Below, in pieces: positions 23,084-27,452 of a stretch of 27,452 nucleotides of DNA. The DNA lies in the NCBI GenBank assembly GCA_034428935.1, contig DAOUHB010000078.1, positions 1-27,452 of the forward strand, in the 5' to 3' direction. A program made the position numbers and the translations under genes. This DNA is from JAAYZQ01 sp034428935. GTDB taxonomy: Bacteria; Chloroflexota; Anaerolineae; JAAYZQ01. How positions within the stretch are numbered: position 1 is the first letter of the stretch; every line of letters begins with the position of its first letter. The notes under the pieces are model-generated. The model made no database searches and had not been told where the DNA came from. It saw only the letters and a program-made list of their open reading frames with translations.

Positions 23084-23125
23084 CGGTGGGCGAAGGGCCG
23101 TGCGGCGTGGATCCTTCGCCCACCG
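23084..23125 (-). other. Perfect 13-bp intra-operon hairpin
   Basis: CGGTGGGCGAAGG (23084-23096) and CCTTCGCCCACCG (23113-23125) are perfect inverted arms around 16 bases. It lies between the cold-shock gene and the RNase HI start, upstream of the RNase HI ribosome binding site. It has no T-tract, so it is more likely an mRNA processing, stability or attenuation element than a full terminator. Confidence 0.6.
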
Positions 23126-23140
23126 GACTCCGCCTGGCGG

Positions 23141-23836
23141 TCAGCCGGCCCGCACATCCTTGGCCTGGATGCCCCGCGGCGTGGCCATGGGCAGGTACGA
23201 CACCCACTGGCCCTGGCGTGGCACCCCCAGGGTGCCGTCGACGTTGTGGGCGTGGAAGAAGACGTCGGCGCCGTCGCTGCCGGCGATAAAGCCGTAGCGC
23301 TTGGCCGGCAGGTAGAACTTGACCTGCCCGCGCCGGCGCAGGCCGTCGTCCATGAAGACGGTCTTGCTCGCCCGGCCCCCGGTACGCCTGGTGGTGTTGC
23401 CGTCCTGGTGCTCAAAGCCGCCCCGGCGGGTGTAGTGTGGCGCGTCGCCCCACCTGAGCCGCAGCAGCCGGTCGTAGGCACCGCCCTGGCTATCGCGGTT
23501 GACCACCAGCCCCATCTGGAAGGGCGGGCGCAGGGGCACGATGCCCAGCCCTTCGGCGTCGTCCAGGTAGAAGCGGGGGGTGCCGGCGTGCAGGGCGTAC
23601 GAGTACTCCACCAGGACATCGCCCCCACCGTTGGGCTGCCCGCTGGCGGCGGGCAAGGCAGAGGGGCGGTAGAACTTGAGGCTGACGGCGTGCAGGGCGT
23701 TGTGCGCCAGCATCACCGCCAGGTCGTGGACCAGGTCCTCGAAGCGGTAGGGGTGCTCCTGGCCGTAGGCCTGGGCGATGCGGTACACCTCGCGGACCAC
23801 CTTCTCGGCGAGCAACTGGGCTGCGTTCTGTTCCAT
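23141..23836 (-). CDS. Cold-shock-domain protein with unassigned N-terminal domain
   Basis: 231 residues from ATG 23836 behind AGGAGGAGCAGACC. Residues 169-228 form a cold-shock domain: GQVKFYLPAKRYGFIAG holds RNP1, and DVFFHAHNVDG holds RNP2. It should bind single-stranded RNA or DNA. The N-terminal 165 residues are not a domain I can name with confidence. They begin with a helix (AEKVVREVYRIAQAY), then LVHDLAVMLAHNALHAVSL and a strand-rich part with VLVEYSYALHAG. The order of helices, a DL..hnAL..vsLkFyR stretch and a vdYSY-like strand is reminiscent of bacterial HORMA domains, which I offer as a weak guess. Its leader is nearly the same as that of the second cold-shock gene at 25252. Confidence 0.75.
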   Translation of the reverse strand: MEQNAAQLLAEKVVREVYRIAQAYGQEHPYRFEDLVHDLAVMLAHNALHAVSLKFYRPSALPAASGQPNGGGDVLVEYSYALHAGTPRFYLDDAEGLGIVPLRPPFQMGLVVNRDSQGGAYDRLLRLRWGDAPHYTRRGGFEHQDGNTTRRTGGRASKTVFMDDGLRRRGQVKFYLPAKRYGFIAGSDGADVFFHAHNVDGTLGVPRQGQWVSYLPMATPRGIQAKDVRAG

Positions 23837-23873
23837 GGTCTGCTCCTCCTTTCGGGACGGTTTGATTGGGCTC

Positions 23874-23894
23874 CTCATCCCATGTAACGAAACG
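23874..23894 (-). repeat. 21-bp shared leader block, copy 1
   Basis: On the - strand this is CGTTTCGTTACATGGGATGA plus G, identical over 21 bases to the block at 25184-25204 on the + strand. It lies 38 bases before the ATG at 23836. A second shared block, CCGAAAGGAGGA, follows just before the start. Confidence 0.85.
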
Positions 23895-23915
23895 GCCCAA
23901 GATCCGGCTCGCGGG

Positions 23916-25106
23916 CTAGGCCCACAAGTACTCCGGGCCAATGCGCATCCAGTCGCGACCCAGCCGGCGGATGGCCCACGCCGTACCCACCTCAAAGCTG
24001 CGAAAGGTGACGGCAACCCTGGGCCAGGCATTGGCCACGACCTCGCGTACCTTGACAAAGTCGCCGTCGCCGGTCCACAACTCCACCCGGCTCACCGCTG
24101 GATCGCTGGCCCAGCGGACGGCCGCGGCAGCCATGGCCGTGTCGGCGTTGGCCTCCAGCCGGCCGTGGGAGACCTTAGGCTGCTTGAGGTCGATCTCGAA
24201 GCCGGCCCGGGCCAGCTCGCGCCGCACCGCCAGCGTCTCGAACATGTCGGGCACGAAGGCGATCTGGGCGCGCAGCGGGCCATGGTGCCGGGCGCAGGCC
24301 AACAGCCGGCCATAGTCGAGGCGCCGGCCGGGGCCGTATTGGTCGCGGCACACCAGGTCCAGGTTGGATACGTCGGCCATGACGGCCACGCCCGCCGGTG
24401 CCAGATGGCTACCGGTGACCGAGGGTGCCGGGTCCGCGGGCAGCGCGGCACGGTTGCGGGTTGGGGTTCGTGGGGCGGGGTCGGTGGCCTGGAGCGCCCC
24501 ATCCCGTGGCGCGCCTTCCGAAGCGCCCCCTGCCGCTTGAGCCTCCCGTAAGTGCTGCGGTAGCGCCGCGGCGCCGGGCAGGTCCCTGCGCCTGGCCTCT
24601 TGCACCATCGTCTGGTACGCTTCCCCGTCGCCGTTGCGCTCGACGGTGCGCACCAGGCGGGCCAGGGTCTCGGCGTCGGGCACCACCGCCAGTGCCCAGA
24701 GCCAGCGCTCCAGGGCCTGCCGGGGGGCGCCCAGGCGGTGCAGGCACTCGCCCCACAGCGCCAGGATCTTGGCCCCGTCGTAGGCCCGGGCCGGATGGTC
24801 GCCCGAGCCTCGTTGCCAGGCCAGATAGGCCCAGCGGAACACGGGCAGCGCTTCCAGCAACTCGCCGGCACGCAGGTGGCCAGCGGCCACCGCCAGCAGC
24901 GGCCTGTGGTCGTCGGGCCGCTGGCCAACCGACAGCCAGCCGGCCAGCTTTTCCAGCTCCCGGGCATCGCCCGCCTGCCGGGCCCACAGCGCGACCTGTT
25001 GGGGCGCCAGCCGGGCCTCGTCGAGGGCCGATTGCAGCGCCTGCGGCTGCCTGAACATGGCCTGGGGCACGCTGTGCCCATCCACTGCCGCCAATCCCTG
25101 TTGCAT
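23916..25106 (-). CDS. NYN-domain (PIN-like) putative ribonuclease with helical N-terminus
   Basis: 396 residues. Residues 1-190 are helical, with a TPR-like rhythm (HLRAGELLEALPVFRWAYLAW, then GECLHRLGAPRQALERWLWA). A Pro/Ala-rich linker runs from about 190 to 238. The C-terminal domain (239-390) is NYN/LabA-like: VAVMADVSNLDLV (D245), NADTAMAAAAVRWA (D322) and LWTGDGDFVKV (D347, D349) give the clustered acids of this metal-dependent PIN-like fold, which usually cleaves RNA. ATG 25106 follows GAGGAGGTGGATC. It is first in the leftward module, and its promoter-side region holds a TTCGTTAC element shared with the cold-shock genes. The substrate is unknown. Confidence 0.85.
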   Translation of the reverse strand: MQQGLAAVDGHSVPQAMFRQPQALQSALDEARLAPQQVALWARQAGDARELEKLAGWLSVGQRPDDHRPLLAVAAGHLRAGELLEALPVFRWAYLAWQRGSGDHPARAYDGAKILALWGECLHRLGAPRQALERWLWALAVVPDAETLARLVRTVERNGDGEAYQTMVQEARRRDLPGAAALPQHLREAQAAGGASEGAPRDGALQATDPAPRTPTRNRAALPADPAPSVTGSHLAPAGVAVMADVSNLDLVCRDQYGPGRRLDYGRLLACARHHGPLRAQIAFVPDMFETLAVRRELARAGFEIDLKQPKVSHGRLEANADTAMAAAAVRWASDPAVSRVELWTGDGDFVKVREVVANAWPRVAVTFRSFEVGTAWAIRRLGRDWMRIGPEYLWA

Positions 25107-25130
25107 GATCCACCTCCTCGTCTTCGCTCC

Positions 25131-25149
25131 GGTCCGCGCGGCGCGGACC
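25131..25149. repeat. Short perfect inverted repeat in the divergent region
   Basis: GGTCCGCGC-G-GCGCGGACC. It sits between the NYN gene start and the TTCGTTAC dyad and could be an operator or a leader hairpin of the NYN transcript. Confidence 0.45.
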
Positions 25150-25162
25150 CATCACACCCCTG

Positions 25163-25194
25163 GTAACGAAGTGGCCACCCCGTCGTTTCGTTAC
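25163..25194. promoter_or_regulatory. GTAACGAA...TTCGTTAC dyad in the divergent intergenic region
   Basis: GTAACGAA (25163-25170) and TTCGTTAC (25187-25194) are perfect inverted 8-mers, 16 bases apart, between the divergent NYN and cold-shock genes. Each half points towards one gene. The right half is inside the 21-bp block shared with the other cold-shock leader. It could be an operator for a dimeric regulator or two divergent promoter elements. I see no ordinary sigma-70 promoter here. Confidence 0.6.
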
Positions 25195-25204
25195 ATGGGA
25201 TGAG
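25184..25204 (+). repeat. 21-bp shared leader block, copy 2
   Basis: Identical over 21 bases to the - strand block at 23874-23894. It lies 47 bases before the ATG at 25252, with a second matching block (CCGAAAGGAGGA) at the ribosome binding site. Both copies contain ATGGGATGA, a two-codon ORF. Confidence 0.85.
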
Positions 25205-25251
25205 AAGACCGAGCCCTTGCCAAGAGGGCACAACCCGAAAGGAGGACGACC

Positions 25252-25641
25252 ATGCGGCAAATTCGAGTGGACTACCATCCGGCGACCCGGCAGGCGGAAC
25301 AGAGGACGCAGCAGCGCCCGCCCGTCCAGACCCCGCGCTGCACCGACCACCCCGGAGTGCGGATGGTGCTGGCCGGCTCCAACCCGCGCTGGAACACGGT
25401 GCGCTACCTGTGCCCCATGTGCAACGCCATGGGGCGGCCGCCGGTCGAGATCGCCACCGGCGTGGTGAGCGCCTACTTCCCCGACCGGGGCTACGGCTTC
25501 ATCGAGAACGGCGGCCCGCGCATCTTCTTCCACATCTCCGACTGGCGCGACGCGGCCACCCCCTACATGGGCATGCCGGTCACCTGCCAGGTGGCAGAGA
25601 ACGACCGGGGCCTCATCGGCCGCCAGGTGGGTCCGCGCTAG
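25252..25641 (+). CDS. Small zinc-site plus cold-shock-domain protein
   Basis: 129 residues, divergent from the NYN-to-cas2 module. The N-terminal half has a possible zinc site, RCTDHPG (C30, H33) with YLCPMCNAMG (C54, C57). Residues 68-126 are a cold-shock domain: TGVVSAYFPDRGYGFIENGG includes RNP1 (GYGFIE), and RIFFHISDW is RNP2. It should bind single-stranded nucleic acid. The ATG follows GAAAGGAGGACGACC. It shares its leader with the cold-shock gene at 23141-23836, so the two are probably regulated together. A classic intrinsic terminator follows. Confidence 0.85.
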   Translation: MRQIRVDYHPATRQAEQRTQQRPPVQTPRCTDHPGVRMVLAGSNPRWNTVRYLCPMCNAMGRPPVEIATGVVSAYFPDRGYGFIENGGPRIFFHISDWRDAATPYMGMPVTCQVAENDRGLIGRQVGPR

Positions 25642-25669
25642 CCCGCCACACCCGCCGGCACAGACGGCA

Positions 25670-25706
25670 GCCCCTTCGGAGCCCGGAGGTCCGAAGGGGC
25701 TTTTTT
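25670..25706 (+). terminator. Rho-independent terminator
   Basis: GCCCCTTCGGA (25670-25680), a 9-base loop, TCCGAAGGGGC (25690-25700), then six T (25701-25706). It ends the cold-shock gene transcript. Confidence 0.92.
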
Positions 25707-25751
25707 GCGCGCCCGCTGCCGGGCAAAATGTCCCGCCCCTCGGGCGCCAGG

Positions 25752-25835
25752 GGTAGGGAAAATATGTGGCGCCGGGGGGCGAGGAGACCTCGCCCCTACC
25801 TATCCGTCTGCTGTAGGGGCGCGGTTTCCGCGCCC
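25752..25835. repeat. Dispersed-type palindromic repeats (GTAGGGGCG family)
   Basis: Two palindromes share the theme TAGGGGCG: GGGGCGAGG-AGA-CCTCGCCCC (25776-25796) followed by TACC, and GTAG plus GGGCGCGG-TTT-CCGCGCCC (25817-25835). GGGGTAGGG at 25750 is a partial third. Such short palindromes look like the interspersed elements that are abundant in some Chloroflexota genomes. They lie in the convergent gap and may also help end transcription. Confidence 0.55.
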
Positions 25836-25853
25836 AGCACCCTGCGTCAGGGC

Positions 25854-26228
25854 CTATGAGTCCTCTTTGCGCCGCCAGACTTCCGCCTCAGCCAGGCGGA
25901 AGCGGCCCAGGGCCTCGCGGTTGCTGCACACATAGCGCCACAGCAGCTCCTGGAATCCCTCGAGGTCGGGGCTCTCGTAGCGCGCCCGTGCCAGGTCGTG
26001 CAGGTAGGGCGCCACCAGCTCGGCGGTCAGCGCCCCTTCCAGGTCCCGGAGCAGGCCTTCGGCCACGCCCGGCACGCTGGGCAAAAGCATCCGGGCATAG
26101 TCGTAGTTGCACTCGGGGCAGATCAGCAGGTGCAGGTCAAGCTCCTTGCGCTCGGCCGGCGTCAGCGACGGGTCGCCCGCGAAGCGCCGGCGCAGCAGGT
26201 CGCGGTAGTAGTCGGGATGGGTGCCCAT
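25854..26228 (-). CDS. Small protein with HxxxCxxC zinc-finger-like motif
   Basis: 124 residues from ATG 26228, which follows AAGGAGG at the right spacing; ATG 26252 is an alternative. PAERKELDLHLLICPECNYDYA holds H33, C37 and C40, the pattern seen in zf-HC2 domains of anti-sigma factors. The rest is helical and charged, with no obvious membrane segment, so a classic membrane anti-sigma role is not supported. An HxxxCxxC protein could be a soluble regulator or a zinc-binding adaptor. It is convergent with the small cold-shock gene and follows the unknown gene to its right by about 130 bases. Confidence 0.65.
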   Translation of the reverse strand: MGTHPDYYRDLLRRRFAGDPSLTPAERKELDLHLLICPECNYDYARMLLPSVPGVAEGLLRDLEGALTAELVAPYLHDLARARYESPDLEGFQELLWRYVCSNREALGRFRLAEAEVWRRKEDS

Positions 26229-26355
26229 GGTCGGTGCCTCCTTGATGGTCATGATGCAGGCCGCCCCACTCCGCGAGCGAAGCAGGGCGGCCAGGATTGC
26301 CTGGCTCGCGGCCGGTGGCAACGAACGGCGCGCCGGCCGCGAGCTGTGGGACGGA

Positions 26356-27452
26356 CTAGCGCAGCGTGGAGGCCATCCACGCCCCCCAGACGTCGGGGTC
26401 GGCCTGCAGGGCCTCCACCCGCGTCCTGGCGGCCGCCAGCGTCTCTGCGCCGGCCAGCCCGCGGGCGACGGCTTCTGCGGGCCGCAGCCCCTGCTCGTAG
26501 AGCAGGCTCGCCGCCTGCCACAGGGGGTCGTCGGGGCGCGCATCCAGCGCCTGCCGGGTGACCCAACGCTCGAACGACACGCGCCGCAGGCACAGACCGT
26601 CGAGCCCGGAGCCGGGGTCCTGGGCCTCGCCCTCCAACGTGTCGTACCAGTCCACGAGGGTGGGATCGTCGAGGGATTGCAGGTTGTCCTGCACCAGGCG
26701 GGCCAGCGCTGTGTCCAGGTAGCCCTGGCGCCGGCCGGCCGGCAGCCGCCTCTTGCCCTGCCAGGCAATGCCCTCGTATTCCTCCTCGGCGTAGAGGGTG
26801 CGTGCCGTCTGCACCGTCGCCGCAAAGCCCTTGACAAAGGCCACTGTCTCGGGCTGAGCGAAGAAGCGGATGACGTCGGCATACTTCACACCCCTCAGCG
26901 CGTCGTTGTCGCCGCGGGCGTAGGCTGCCAGCCACCCCTTCAGCTCGCCGGGCGCGTCCGCCTCGAGGAGGTAGGCCACGAAAGCCTCCGTCACCTCGGG
27001 ATGGCGCATCAGGTTCTTTACCTGGCGCATGGCCCGGCTGGTGGCGCCCTCGTAGCGCTTGAGCTTCCACGTGATGTAGAAGCCCATGGGGTACCTGGGC
27101 ACGTAGCCGGCCAGGCTCTTGCAGATAGCCAGCAGGAGCCCGTGGTCCTCCTCCAGCGGGTTCTCGCCCAGGCGGGCGGACAGCTTCTCGGCCCGCTTGT
27201 GGATCAGGTCCAGCGTCGCCACGATGAGCGCCTGCGACAGGGGGTCGAGCCGGCCGATGGCGCGCCCCTGCTCCAAGAGCACCTTGAAGGCGTAGCTCGT
27301 GGCCAGGTCCTTGGCGGCGATGCCGGGATCGCGGCGGCCCTCCAGCGCCTTGCGGATCTCGGGCTGCATCCCCAGGGCAACGATGGCATCCACCGTCGCC
27401 CGCCGCTCCATGGGGCTCGTTTGGGGGCAGATCCGCTGGTAGAGCCGATCCA
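26356..27452 (-). CDS. Unrecognised helical protein, probably 5'-truncated by the window edge
   Basis: The frame is open to the right edge, giving at least 365 residues. An ATG at 27411 exists, but it has no clear ribosome binding site and the frame upstream (DRLYQRICPQTSP) is still open, so the real start probably lies outside. The protein looks mostly helical, with charged helices such as LIHKRAEKLSARLGE and YITWKLKRYEGATSRAMRQV. I see no nucleotide-binding, metal or membrane motif and do not recognise a family. It is on the same strand as the module, but a gap of 127 bases and a separate ribosome binding site follow before the next gene. Confidence 0.6.
   Translation of the reverse strand, partial: DRLYQRICPQTSPMERRATVDAIVALGMQPEIRKALEGRRDPGIAAKDLATSYAFKVLLEQGRAIGRLDPLSQALIVATLDLIHKRAEKLSARLGENPLEEDHGLLLAICKSLAGYVPRYPMGFYITWKLKRYEGATSRAMRQVKNLMRHPEVTEAFVAYLLEADAPGELKGWLAAYARGDNDALRGVKYADVIRFFAQPETVAFVKGFAATVQTARTLYAEEEYEGIAWQGKRRLPAGRRQGYLDTALARLVQDNLQSLDDPTLVDWYDTLEGEAQDPGSGLDGLCLRRVSFERWVTRQALDARPDDPLWQAASLLYEQGLRPAEAVARGLAGAETLAAARTRVEALQADPDVWGAWMASTLR

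Noticed and set aside
25707..25853. Possible CRISPR array
   Set aside because: The repeated units are short palindromes of unequal spacing (GTAGGGGCG type). There are no direct repeats of 24-37 bases with uniform spacers.

Overview
The window is about 27.5 kb of high-GC bacterial chromosome. The gene families (DUF4013, DUF4126, zinc-ribbon/DUF4190, Nif3, PIG-L, CysA-type rhodanese with SufE, Rad50-like SbcC) and the strong G/C third-position bias suggest a Chloroflexota (Anaerolineae-like) genome. This is inferred from gene content; no rRNA or marker gene proves it. Many transcription units start with recognisable sigma-70 promoters, often with an extended -10 (TGnTATAMT).

Layout. (1) 1-3600: the 3' part of a dGTPase-like HD hydrolase, then a three-gene membrane-protein unit (DUF4013, zinc ribbon/DUF4190, DUF4126) and a 73-residue membrane protein. 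(2) 3629-8513: a tight five-gene + strand operon of Nif3-like protein, PhnP-like metallo-beta-lactamase fold protein, M20 peptidase, PIG-L deacetylase and TrmA/RumA-like methyltransferase. Two of these lack a key active-site residue. (3) 8554-11541: group 1 glycosyltransferase, polyprenyl glycosylphosphotransferase and a rubredoxin-like protein. (4) 11558-16042: recF on the - strand, a divergent membrane GT39-like glycosyltransferase and a nitrilase. Between recF and the glycosyltransferase is a structured, gene-free stretch. (5) 16112-20257: - strand sufE and rhodanese, sbcC/rad50-like, and tRNA-Gly(UCC).

(6) 20381-27452 is the accessory part and the most interesting. Six - strand genes lie head to tail: NYN-domain nuclease, a protein with an unassigned N-terminal domain plus a cold-shock domain, RNase HI, a group II-intron-like reverse transcriptase without a maturase domain, Cas1 and Cas2. 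A divergent + strand gene encodes a second cold-shock-domain protein with a putative zinc site. The two cold-shock genes have nearly the same leader: a 21-bp identical block and a matching RBS block. The TTCGTTAC core of that block also lies in front of the NYN gene, facing it, which suggests common control. No CRISPR array, Cas effector or Cas6 is visible in the window. I read this as an RNA-derived spacer-acquisition module: RT makes cDNA, RNase HI removes the RNA strand, Cas1-Cas2 integrates, and cold-shock and NYN proteins handle RNA. The gene identities are well supported; the joint function is inference. Further right are a small HxxxCxxC protein and an unrecognised protein that probably runs off the window edge.
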